Source: Pseudomonas sp. BN411 (GTDB taxonomy: Bacteria > Pseudomonadota > Gammaproteobacteria > Pseudomonadales > Pseudomonadaceae). From it: 64,000 nt of DNA. The first letter of the stretch is position 1, and every line of letters starts with the position of its first letter. The stretch is taken from contig NZ_SSOM01000061.1 in NCBI RefSeq assembly GCF_029871235.1, positions 20,658-84,657 of the forward strand, given 5' to 3'. The notes beneath the pieces are model-generated. The model was not told the origin of the DNA. It made no database searches and saw only the letters and a list, made by a program, of their open reading frames with translations. Below are positions 26,051-34,111 of this stretch, piece by piece. A program made the position numbers and the translations under genes.

Positions 26051-26407
26051 TCACTGGACCCACGATTTTACTGTCGCGGCTCCATACTCGGCTTTCCAAG
26101 CATTCAGCACCTTGTTGTTACCGCCCTTCGTCTCGACCACTTCATTGGTGTGCGGATTCTTGTAGGTCTTGACGGTGCGCTCGCGACGGTGGCCCTTCTG
26201 AACCGGCAGGGGCGCGCGGGTGCGACCGGGGTCTAGGATGTTGATTACCGCCTTTAGCCCCAAGCCATATTCATCCAGAAGCGCTCGGAGTTTGGTTTCA
26301 AACTCAATTTCGCGCTTGAGCTCTGAGTCGTTTTTGAGGCTGTTCAGCGCGGTGAGTTGTTCCGCCAGTTGTGCTTCCAGGCGTTTAAATTCAGCCAGTT
26401 TGCTCAT
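26051..26407 (-). CDS. MvaT/MvaU-like H-NS-type xenogeneic silencer
   Basis: A 118-residue nucleoid protein. The N-terminal coiled coil SKLAEFKRLEAQLAEQLTAL (residues 2-21) drives oligomerisation. A central RALLDEYGLGLKAVINILDP follows, and the C-terminal DNA-binding region contains TYKNPHTNEVVETKGGNNKVLNAWKAEYGA, the MvaT/MvaU AT-hook-like loop (KGGN). AAGGAG lies 6 bases before ATG 26407. Chromosomal MvaT and MvaU bind AT-rich foreign DNA; an island-coded copy probably helps silence the AT-richer DNA next to it. It is divergent from the catabolic side. Confidence 0.9.
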   Translation of the reverse strand: MSKLAEFKRLEAQLAEQLTALNSLKNDSELKREIEFETKLRALLDEYGLGLKAVINILDPGRTRAPLPVQKGHRRERTVKTYKNPHTNEVVETKGGNNKVLNAWKAEYGAATVKSWVQ

Positions 26408-26776
26408 TGCGTTCTCCTTAGCGTGATGCCAATGGACGCCGCAGTTGGCCGGCAATGCCCACATATACTCTGGCGGTTGTCATTGCTCTTGATTGGCTTA
26501 CAAGAATGGCTCTGTTCCAAACCATCAGTCCAAATTCTCTGCTATGTGCCTGACGAGCTTGAGTGGTTCGGCGCTGTCGATGATAGAGAACATCAGATCT
26601 CGTTTGCTGCGGGGAAGCCGTTGGGCGCAGCGTTTCGCAGTAGCCTTGATGGCTCTATCCGAACAGTGAATCTGAGCGGCGAGCAAGAGGGCAATGGTGG
26701 CGTCCAATAAAGTCAAACTGCGATGCCTTGTGTCAGTTAGTAAGCCAGTATTCGCCAACTTGTAGGTCACTTCAAG

Positions 26777-27216
26777 TTAGAGGATGCGCTGTTCGATGAC
26801 GTCCGCCGGGGCGTTGACGTAGGCCTTGCCGGCGATGAGTTTGGCAGTGGCCTACTTGTTCTCATCGTTGGCGTTGATTATGCGGCTGGCGTCGAGCAGA
26901 GCCATTACCAGGGCCCGCGCGGTAACGGGGTTCTGCTCGACGAAGTCGCGCGAGCAACCCAGCACTTTCTCCGGATGGTCCGCCCAGATCTGCTGGGTGG
27001 TGGTGGCGGTGAAACCGATCTTGTCGAAGATCGCCGATGCACCACAGGACTTGCCGACGCAGAAGCCGTCCATGTTGCCGACGTGCAGGTAGGCGGCCAT
27101 CTGCGGCGGCACGGTGATGTCTTCACATCGGCTATCGAGTTGATGCCGTGGCTGGCCAGACAGTAGTAGAGCCACATGGTGTCCTGGGCATGCGCGTCGG
27201 CCCCTGGGAAACTGAA
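26777..27216 (-). pseudogene. Decayed nitrate ABC transporter binding protein (NrtA/CmpA family)
   Basis: One frame gives FSFPGADAHAQDTMWLYYCL followed by ASHGINSIADVKT. A second frame then gives ITVPPQMAAYLHVGNMDGFC and IWADHPEKVLGCSRDFVEQNPVTARALVMALLDASR. After a TAG near 26853 the reading continues with TAKLIAGKAYVNAPADVIEQRIL and TAA at 26777. The order matches the C-terminal half of NrtA-type nitrate-binding lipoproteins, with a frameshift near 27110 and an internal stop. N- and C-terminal parts are missing. It marks the left border of the catabolic locus. Confidence 0.75.
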
Positions 27217-27252
27217 ATTCCATAGACCTACTGGCCATAGCACGTACCTCTG

Positions 27253-27276
27253 TGTCCCCCGTCAGGGGGGCAGACA
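27253..27276. promoter_or_regulatory. 24-bp CCC-N5-AGGGGG element, copy A
   Basis: TGTCCCCCGTCAGGGGGG followed by CAGACA; inner dyad CCCCC-GTCA-GGGGG. It lies 120 bp before the alpha/beta-hydrolase ATG. It is identical in 22 of 24 positions to copy B (32757) and 18 of 24 to copy C (37983). It could be an operator or the end of a small mobile repeat. Confidence 0.55.
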
Positions 27277-27395
27277 CTCATGCCGGCATGCTGGAACCTA
27301 ACCCAAAGAAGCTTTCGGGCGGCGCTCTGCCAAGGACGTTCAATTCGGCATGCAGCGCCTTCTTTTGTCGCAAATTGCTCTTGGGAGAGATTCGG

Positions 27396-28343
27396 ATGTC
27401 GCTTGATCCAGAGGTCACGGCACTGCTGAGTTTGATTGAGGAGCACCTACCTGCGCTTGGCAGTGTGCCAATCGATGTGTATCGCGGCATTAATGGCAGC
27501 TTGGTCTCCGCTATGCCCCCGGGGCCTGAGTTACATCAGGTGAAAGACATGGACTTCGCTGGACCTGGTGGCAACCTACGGCTACGCCTGTACGTGCCGC
27601 AGGCCGTTAATCCCGAACTAGTGATCTTGTATTTCCATGGTGGTGGTTGGACCGTTGGGGATCTGGACAGCCATGACGCGGCGCTACGAATGCTGGCAAA
27701 GGACACTGGAGCAGCATTGGTGTCAGTCGATTATCGATTGGCGCCGGAGCATTCTTTCCCGGCGGCTATTGACGATGCCTACGCCGCGCTGACCTGGGTA
27801 AGTGATGCCTTACCGCGCTGGTTTGGCTCCCCGCTCCCGCTGGTGGTAGGTGGTGACAGCGCGGGGGGGAATCTGTCTGCGGTGGTTTCTATTATGGCCC
27901 GCGATCGCCAGGGGCCATCGATCACTGCTCAGCTGCTTCTCTATCCCAGCACTGCCGGCTGTGAGTTTATCAATTCACCGCATCTATGTGGTGAAGAGCC
28001 ACCATTTCTCAGGCTGTCGGACATCAATTGGTTCTTTGATCAATACGTGCCCGACTGTGCCACTCGCCGCGATCCTCGTTTTGCACCACTGCTCATGGAC
28101 GACCTTCGTGGTCTGCCGCCAGCACTGGTATTGACTGCTCAGTACGACCTATTGACAGCGGAGGGAAAGACTTACTCGAGGCGTCTCAAGGATGCAGGTA
28201 CTCCATGTGAGTTCTTGTGTTATGACGGCACGGTGCATGGGTTCTTCTCTCTGGCGCCTACTCAGCGTCAGGCTGTTCAAGCGCGTAAGGATATAGGCGC
28301 ATTTCTGAATAGAGTGGTGAGGAGGGCGCCCATAAAGTCGTAA
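27396..28343 (+). CDS. Alpha/beta-hydrolase, HSL/acetyl-esterase family
   Basis: A 315-residue cytoplasmic serine hydrolase of the hormone-sensitive-lipase family. The oxyanion motif YFHGGGWTVGDLDSHD lies near residues 83-98. The nucleophile elbow is GGDSAGGNLSA (Ser about 156), the Asp is in LTAQYDLLTAEG, and the His in DGTVHGFFSL. It would hydrolyse a short- or medium-chain ester or a lactone; a Baeyer-Villiger product is the natural candidate given the monooxygenase downstream. ATG 27396 is chosen for its GGGAGA Shine-Dalgarno; the frame is open further upstream through the 24-bp repeat. It is the first gene of the catabolic locus. Confidence 0.9.
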   Translation: MSLDPEVTALLSLIEEHLPALGSVPIDVYRGINGSLVSAMPPGPELHQVKDMDFAGPGGNLRLRLYVPQAVNPELVILYFHGGGWTVGDLDSHDAALRMLAKDTGAALVSVDYRLAPEHSFPAAIDDAYAALTWVSDALPRWFGSPLPLVVGGDSAGGNLSAVVSIMARDRQGPSITAQLLLYPSTAGCEFINSPHLCGEEPPFLRLSDINWFFDQYVPDCATRRDPRFAPLLMDDLRGLPPALVLTAQYDLLTAEGKTYSRRLKDAGTPCEFLCYDGTVHGFFSLAPTQRQAVQARKDIGAFLNRVVRRAPIKS

Positions 28344-28504
28344 GAAACTTTTCATCTATATTTGTGGGTGAGAAGAATTGCAAGAAATTCAATTATTGCC
28401 AATGGCGTCGAGTGCGCGGCTCGCTGTGAAGTAAGTGTAGTTAAGGGCCGGCTGCATCAGATTCCGATTATAAAAACAAAACTAAAGTCGGGAGTATTGT
28501 AACT

Positions 28505-30232
28505 GTGAACGTTCAGAAAAGTAGTAATGATCACCTGGCCATTCCAGCGCGAATCGGCGCAAAAATATCTGTGGGTTCCAGCGTTCTGTTGCTGGCTGCT
28601 TCAGCCCACGGTATTGAGTTGGGATCAAACCCCGATTTACAAATAAAATGGGATAACACTCTTGCGTACACTATCGGTGCCCGCGTAAAGGATGCTGATA
28701 GACGCATTGCTACTAACGTCAATTTCGACGAATCTGACAACCTCTTTTCTGACGCTGGTGACGTGGTCACCAACCGAATTTCAGTTCTTAGCGAGTTCGA
28801 TACCGTCTACAAGGAAAACTACGGTTTCCGAGTGAGTGCTTCTGCCTGGAAGGACTTCGCGTACGACAACTCATCCTCCACCGCCTCGGGTGATTTTATA
28901 CCAGGGGTGCCTTACCGCGAACTGGCAAGCTATGACAATCGGCGATACTCCTCTTACACGAAGCGTAACTATGTGCAAGGCGCTGAAATATTGGATGCCT
29001 TCGTGTTTGGCGGTTTTGATTTGGGCGATCACCGAGTGGACCTTAAGCTCGGCCAGCTAATGCAATACTGGGGTAACTCGATTTTCCAAGGTTTTCACAG
29101 TATTTCCTATTCACAATCTCCTCTTGATCTGGGTAAGGCCTTGGCTAACCCGGGTGCTCGATTGAATGAACTGTTCCTGCCTCGGGAGCAGATCGCCGGT
29201 CAAATTCAGTTGACCCCGGACCTTAGTCTGGCGGCCCAGTATTTTTTTGGCTGGGATCACGATCGACTACCTGAAGGTGGCACCTACTTGGGCTTTGCCG
29301 ACTTCTTGTTTAACGGGCCTGACAAGGCATTTTTGGGCCAGTTCGATCCCGTCACGGGAGCGCCGGTATTGGTACGGCGAAGCAGTGCCTTCGAGCCGGA
29401 CGATAACAACGGGAATTTTGGCTTGGCCCTGCGCTGGTCGCCTGAGTTCCTACGGGGAACTGTTGGGGCTTACTACCGGCATTTTGATGAAACACAGCCT
29501 TGGGCTCCTTTGCTGGGAGTGGACCCATCCACCGGTGGTCTGAATTATCACTTGGCATACGCCAAGGGCGTCGACATGTTTGCGCTGAGCCTCGACAAGC
29601 AGATTGGCGATTACAGCTTCGGCTTTGAGCTGTCTCACCGCAGAAACACCGCTCTGATGTCCACGACCGGCCCGTTACCCAGCGATCTTTCTGGGAAAGA
29701 AGGTGCACGAGGCAACACAGTGCATGCAATCGCCAACGTGGCCATAGGCCTGACACCGACCCGGTTCTACGACACTGGCACTGCGCTTGTTGAGTTGAGT
29801 TGGGGTCACCTGCTGAGTGTCACTGAGAATAAGGAGCTCTATAACGGTGAAGGTACTGCTGCGTGCCGTCGCAAGTGGGACGGCTGTTCCACCGATGACG
29901 TGGTGAATTTGGCGTTCCAATTTGAACCACAATGGCTGCAGCCTATCGCTGGAGTGGACCTGTCGTTACCGATCAGCGGAACGTACGGGGTATATGGCAA
30001 TGGCGCGACCCTATCTAGTGGATATCAGGGTTCGATGAACTATTCAGTTGGACTGAGTGCCGATATCCAGCGGCAGTACAAAGTCAAACTGGCCTACAAC
30101 GGCTACTACTACCGCCCAGGCTCGCAGGCGTCCTATACGCCCGGTGGTCCTGAGCATTACGAGTCCGGCAATGGCTATTACTGGCTCAACGACCGTGACT
30201 GGGTGTCGCTGACATTCCAGGCGACTTTCTGA
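28505..30232 (+). CDS. DUF1302 outer-membrane beta-barrel-type protein
   Basis: A 575-residue DUF1302 protein. An N-terminal signal sequence (KISVGSSVLLLAASAHG, cleavage near residue 36) precedes the family start GIELGSNPDLQIKWDNTLAYTIGARV. The body is rich in alternating aromatic strands and ends FQATF with a terminal Phe, as in outer-membrane proteins. The family accompanies DUF1329 proteins and MMPL transporters in loci for steroids, terpenoids and other hydrophobic compounds; a porin-like uptake role is likely but unproven. The start is GTG 28505 with GGGAGT upstream. The 161-bp gap before it is AT-rich and probably holds a promoter. Confidence 0.88.
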   Translation: MNVQKSSNDHLAIPARIGAKISVGSSVLLLAASAHGIELGSNPDLQIKWDNTLAYTIGARVKDADRRIATNVNFDESDNLFSDAGDVVTNRISVLSEFDTVYKENYGFRVSASAWKDFAYDNSSSTASGDFIPGVPYRELASYDNRRYSSYTKRNYVQGAEILDAFVFGGFDLGDHRVDLKLGQLMQYWGNSIFQGFHSISYSQSPLDLGKALANPGARLNELFLPREQIAGQIQLTPDLSLAAQYFFGWDHDRLPEGGTYLGFADFLFNGPDKAFLGQFDPVTGAPVLVRRSSAFEPDDNNGNFGLALRWSPEFLRGTVGAYYRHFDETQPWAPLLGVDPSTGGLNYHLAYAKGVDMFALSLDKQIGDYSFGFELSHRRNTALMSTTGPLPSDLSGKEGARGNTVHAIANVAIGLTPTRFYDTGTALVELSWGHLLSVTENKELYNGEGTAACRRKWDGCSTDDVVNLAFQFEPQWLQPIAGVDLSLPISGTYGVYGNGATLSSGYQGSMNYSVGLSADIQRQYKVKLAYNGYYYRPGSQASYTPGGPEHYESGNGYYWLNDRDWVSLTFQATF

Positions 30233-30263
30233 CCATCGACCTTCACGCGAGCGAGGATTAACC

Positions 30264-31604
30264 ATGAACCGAGGCCGTATTTACTCATTTCTTTGCATGA
30301 CTCTGATTTTCAAGGCGAGCACAATTTATGCCGCTGAAGATCTGACACCATGGGGCGCAATAAAGGGTGCAAACGCTGACGGCTCAATTCCTGTCTACAG
30401 CGATGCGCCCACTCAGCCACCGGCGGGCTTTTCCGGCGAGGCCGGGCACTATCCAGATCCATTTGCCAACGAAAAGCCGCTGTACTCTGTGAGCAACGGT
30501 AACCAGGGCCAGTATGCTGACGTCCTCACTGACGGCGTTAAAGAACTTCTGAAACGATTCCCCAGCTATCGAGTTGATGTTTACCCGACCCATCGTACCC
30601 ACCGCTATTCGACCTGGGAGCTTCAGCAGATTGCCAAGAACGCCACTTCAGCCAAGTTGGTAGGTGAAGGGGATGGTGTCGAAGGTTCCTACGGCCCCGT
30701 GCCGTTTCCTAAACCGAGCAACGGTTATGAAGTGCTGTGGAATCATTACAACCGGTCGGAACCGGCAGCCTTCCAGTTTCGTGCATGGGGTTACTTGGTG
30801 GATGCTTCGGGTCGGCCGACCCTCATCGAAGACCTTTCTCTAAAAACCCTCAAGCTGGTTCATGATCAGCGCAAGACTAGTCTGGAGGGCCCTTACAAGC
30901 AGAAAACTCGCATGACCTACCAAGGGCCTGCGTCTCAGTCCGGCACGCAGTTGCTGTGGTTCTACTCGCAGAACTACAGCAAGGATAATCAGATCTTTTA
31001 TTCGTACACGCCTGGTCAGCGACGTGTGCGAATAGCTCCGGAGTTTGCCTATGACACTCCGGTAGCCAGCAAGGGAGGGGCAATTGTCTATGACGAAGTA
31101 TCTCTTTTCGAGGGGCGTCCGGATCGCTTTGATTTCAAGATTGTAGGCCGCAAAGAAATAATTGTGCCCTATAACAACAACCGCATGAACGAACCATCTG
31201 CTACTAAGGAGTCCGTTCTCGGCAAGAATTTTATAAGCCCCGACTGGATGCGTTGGGAGAAGCATCGGGTATGGGTGCTTGAGGCGAACCTAAAACCCGG
31301 AAAGCGCCACATTTACAGTAAGCGCCGATTTTACGTGGATGAGGACAGCTGGGCGATCTTGGCTTCTGAATCCTATGATCAAGCTGGAAAGCTTTACCGT
31401 GTGGGTATGATGAACCCTGTACTGATGTATGACACCGGTACTCAATGGTGCAATTCGTTCATCATTTATGACTTGATCAAGAACAACTACTCAATCTCGG
31501 TTTGGTTGGGCGGCAATGAACGCAATTTCCTCAAGGCTCAAAAAGAGCTGTTTGCAGAGAAGGAGTTTACTCCCGAAGCAGTTCAGGCATCTGGCGTGCG
31601 TTGA
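30264..31604 (+). CDS. DUF1329 periplasmic protein (LolB-like fold family)
   Basis: A 446-residue exported protein. A signal peptide (residues 1-24, ending FKASTIYA-AED) is followed by the typical DUF1329 start LTPWGAIKGANADGSIPVYS. Family blocks are FPSYRVDVYPTHRTHRYSTW, GVEGSYGPVPFPKPSNGYEVLWNHYNR, and KRRFYVDEDSWAILASESYD. DUF1329 proteins pair with DUF1302 proteins and are thought to carry or deliver lipophilic molecules across the periplasm; this is inference from co-occurrence. It follows the DUF1302 gene by 31 bp and is followed by a terminator-like hairpin. Confidence 0.9.
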   Translation: MNRGRIYSFLCMTLIFKASTIYAAEDLTPWGAIKGANADGSIPVYSDAPTQPPAGFSGEAGHYPDPFANEKPLYSVSNGNQGQYADVLTDGVKELLKRFPSYRVDVYPTHRTHRYSTWELQQIAKNATSAKLVGEGDGVEGSYGPVPFPKPSNGYEVLWNHYNRSEPAAFQFRAWGYLVDASGRPTLIEDLSLKTLKLVHDQRKTSLEGPYKQKTRMTYQGPASQSGTQLLWFYSQNYSKDNQIFYSYTPGQRRVRIAPEFAYDTPVASKGGAIVYDEVSLFEGRPDRFDFKIVGRKEIIVPYNNNRMNEPSATKESVLGKNFISPDWMRWEKHRVWVLEANLKPGKRHIYSKRRFYVDEDSWAILASESYDQAGKLYRVGMMNPVLMYDTGTQWCNSFIIYDLIKNNYSISVWLGGNERNFLKAQKELFAEKEFTPEAVQASGVR

Positions 31605-31615
31605 CATTGCACAAA

Positions 31616-31644
31616 AAAGGCCCGCGTAACATTGCGGGCCTTTC
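31616..31644 (+). terminator. Terminator-like hairpin after DUF1329 gene
   Basis: The stem GGCCCGC/GCGGGCC with an 8-base loop, flanked by an A run and a short TTT, starts 12 bases after the stop. The short T tract suggests partial read-through into the alcohol dehydrogenase gene. Confidence 0.6.
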
Positions 31645-31663
31645 ATGGGATCAGGAGAGAGGA

Positions 31664-32704
31664 ATGAAAGCTCTTGTTTATGCCGGGCCTCGGAAAATTA
31701 CTTATACCGACATGCCTGACCCGATTATTGAAGAAGATCGGGATGTCATTGTGCAAGTCAGTGCCTGCAGTATTTGCGGTAGCGATCTTCATATTTATGC
31801 AGGTGAATCCTTTACAGGTGAATCGGGCGGCTTTTGCGTGGGGCACGAAGCTGTCGGCGAGGTGGTGGCAGTTGGCTCAGGGGTGCGTCACCGAAAGGTA
31901 GGCGACCGAGTCATGCTGCCAGCGGCGGTTGGTTGCGGCGAATGTCGTAAATGCCTGGCGGGCGATGTCCTGCAGTGCCTGAATTTCCGGCAGCAGTGCT
32001 ACGGCTTGGGATCGGCTTTACAGGGTTGCCAAGCGCAACTGGTTCGAGTGCCAGTCGGTGACCTCAACAGCAGCATTATTCCCGATGGGCTGAGTGACGA
32101 GCAGGCGTTAATGCTGACCGACAGTATGGCCACGGCATGGTATGGCTGTCGCAACGCTGCAATTCGTCCTGGGGCGGATGTGGCTATTGTAGGGCTCGGT
32201 CCTATAGGTCTGATGGCTATTGAGGGCGCCTTTGCCATGGGGGCTGCCCGGGTGTTTGCTATTGACCCGGTGAAGGAACGGCGTGCATGGGCTCAGTCTC
32301 TGGGTGCCATTGCTCTGGAGCCGTTGACTGCAGCTGAGGTGATCCGCGACGCGACCGCCGGACAGATGCTGGATTGTGTTGTGGAGGCAGCAGGGACTAC
32401 CCCTGCATTGACGAACGCTTTGAAGTTGGCCGGACGAGAGAAAAATGTATCGGTTATCGGCGTCAACCTTTCACCCAACTTCCCCTTTCCACTTGGTGAA
32501 GTGCTCTTGCGTGGCGTGAATCTGGCGATTGGTACCTGCTCGGTCCCGCGTTACTGGCCCGAGCTGATTCCGCTGGTGCGGGAGGGACGGCTTAACCCCC
32601 ATCGTTTCATCACCCATCGCGCTCCTCTGGCAGAAGGCGCCGCAATCTACACAGCTTTTGCCGAACGTCAGGAAGGCATATTGAAGGCGGTCCTTAGACC
32701 CTAA
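31664..32704 (+). CDS. Zinc-dependent alcohol dehydrogenase (MDR family)
   Basis: A 346-residue medium-chain dehydrogenase. Catalytic zinc ligands are Cys in SICGSDLH (about 38) and His-Glu in GHEAVGEVV (about 62-63). The structural zinc motif is CGECRKCLAGDVLQC, and the NAD-binding loop is VAIVGLGPIGLMAIEGAF. It would oxidise a secondary or primary alcohol, supplying the ketone or aldehyde to downstream enzymes. ATG 31664 has AGGAGAGAGG upstream and gives the family start MKALVYAGP; an in-frame start at 31601 overlaps the preceding gene. Confidence 0.92.
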   Translation: MKALVYAGPRKITYTDMPDPIIEEDRDVIVQVSACSICGSDLHIYAGESFTGESGGFCVGHEAVGEVVAVGSGVRHRKVGDRVMLPAAVGCGECRKCLAGDVLQCLNFRQQCYGLGSALQGCQAQLVRVPVGDLNSSIIPDGLSDEQALMLTDSMATAWYGCRNAAIRPGADVAIVGLGPIGLMAIEGAFAMGAARVFAIDPVKERRAWAQSLGAIALEPLTAAEVIRDATAGQMLDCVVEAAGTTPALTNALKLAGREKNVSVIGVNLSPNFPFPLGEVLLRGVNLAIGTCSVPRYWPELIPLVREGRLNPHRFITHRAPLAEGAAIYTAFAERQEGILKAVLRP

Positions 32705-32756
32705 GGGGTCACAACTGAGTCCGCGGGCTCGGTACGAGGATTTGCTTGGTGCTTCG

Positions 32757-32780
32757 TGTCCCTCTTCAGGGGGGCAGACA
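32757..32780. promoter_or_regulatory. 24-bp CCC-N5-AGGGGG element, copy B
   Basis: TGTCCCTCTTCAGGGGGG followed by CAGACA; dyad CCCT-CTTC-AGGG. It lies about 160-200 bp before the YCF48-like gene, in a 235-bp gene-free gap (32705-32939). It differs from copy A at two positions, and the similarity continues for some bases on the right side (TCATG, GCTGG). Confidence 0.55.
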
Positions 32781-32939
32781 GATCATGTGCCTTGCCTGAA
32801 GCTGGGGTCACGAGATGATAGCTGTGAATCGTGATTGCAGCAGATTTACCCAACCAAGGGCGCTCAAGTTCGAAGCTTGTGAAGCTGACTGACTTGTCTA
32901 GATCCGCTTGAATACGGCGCCACATTACAAGAACAACAG

Positions 32940-34079
32940 ATGGTCCGGAGTGATGGTAGAGTGAAGAGCCTGCCTGGTAATACCTTTTCTTTGCGCCTGT
33001 TCCACCGTGGCGCATGTTCGTTCGGGCTGCGCAGCGGCGTTTTTATGGGTTTGCTGCTTAGCACAGCCACCTTGCTTGCGGCCGATTATCAATTTCGCGA
33101 TCCATTGAGTCAGCCCGCATTATTTTCCCAATCGCCTCAAACACAGCCAGCTTTCGCGGTGGCCGAAGCGGGTACACGGCTAGTTGCTGTGGGGCCGCGT
33201 GGAATGATCTTGGTCTCTGAGGATAAGGGTACCAGTTGGCACCAGTCGCCCGTTGGGGTTAGCTCGGATTTGACATCTGTGTACTTCATCAACGGTCAGA
33301 AGGGATGGGCCGCAGGCCACGATGGAGTGATCTTACACAGCGAAGACGGCGGCGAGTCCTGGGTCAAGCAACTTGACGGGCGTCAGGCCGAATACGAGTT
33401 CATCCAGCATTACAAGCGCCGCGTGGACGCCGGCCAGCTGGGTTACCAAAGATACTTGGACGAACTGGCGGCAAACTTCCGCAGCGGTCCTAGCCTTCCA
33501 TACCTTGGCATTTGGTTCGAGAACGAGATGGTGGGCTATGCATTGGGTTCCTTCGGCATGCTCGTGGCCACGTTTGACGGCGGCAAGAGTTGGAAACCCT
33601 GGCTGGACCGCATTGATAACCCTCAGGCTCTGAACCTCAATGCCGTACGCGCTATCGATGGTGAACTCTACCTGGTCGGTGAGCGTGGCGCAGTGTTTCG
33701 TCTGGACCGCAGCCAGGGGCGCTTTGTTTCACTGCCCACTGGATATCAAGGAAGTTTCTTCGGCATCACTGGCGGCAGCGGGGTGCTGTTGGCTTTTGGT
33801 TTGCGAGGTTCTGTCTGGCGCAGTGCCGACAGCGGGCGGAGCTGGAACCGGGTAGAAAGTGGAGTCACTGGCTCCATTAGCGACGGTGACAGCAGCGCCG
33901 ACGGAAGAAAAGTGCTGCTGGTCAGCGCCACCGGCGACGTGGTGGAAAGCCTTGATGCCGGACTTTCATTTCATTCGCTGACGGTACCGCCCAAGGCCTA
34001 CACCGGAGCTCGGCTACTGCCTGGCAGCGCGGTGCTTGCCACCCTGCAGGGCATCTACCTCCTGCCGCTGAACCCTTGA
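32940..34079 (+). CDS. Exported YCF48-like beta-propeller protein
   Basis: A 379-residue protein with a long N-terminal signal region (FMGLLLSTATLLAADYQF, cleavage near residue 48). Repeats of the BNR/Asp-box type follow (SEDKGTSWHQSP, SEDGGESWVKQ, TFDGGKSWKPW, SADSGRSWNRV, SLDAGLSFHSL). These are typical of YCF48/Hcf136-like propellers. Such proteins sit next to MMPL transporters in DUF1302/DUF1329 loci and are thought to act as periplasmic partners. The start is uncertain: ATG 32940 has no clear Shine-Dalgarno; GTG 32961 has GGAG 10 bases upstream. It is adjacent to the transporter gene. Confidence 0.85.
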   Translation: MVRSDGRVKSLPGNTFSLRLFHRGACSFGLRSGVFMGLLLSTATLLAADYQFRDPLSQPALFSQSPQTQPAFAVAEAGTRLVAVGPRGMILVSEDKGTSWHQSPVGVSSDLTSVYFINGQKGWAAGHDGVILHSEDGGESWVKQLDGRQAEYEFIQHYKRRVDAGQLGYQRYLDELAANFRSGPSLPYLGIWFENEMVGYALGSFGMLVATFDGGKSWKPWLDRIDNPQALNLNAVRAIDGELYLVGERGAVFRLDRSQGRFVSLPTGYQGSFFGITGGSGVLLAFGLRGSVWRSADSGRSWNRVESGVTGSISDGDSSADGRKVLLVSATGDVVESLDAGLSFHSLTVPPKAYTGARLLPGSAVLATLQGIYLLPLNP

Positions 34080-34111
34080 ACCATTGGCACCGAACTGAGT
34101 GGGACTTTCTT

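Noticed and set aside
26525..26770. 81-codon minus-strand frame between the MvaT-like gene and the nrtA remnant
   Set aside because: GTG start without a Shine-Dalgarno and no family I recognise; it could be real, but I cannot support it from sequence alone.
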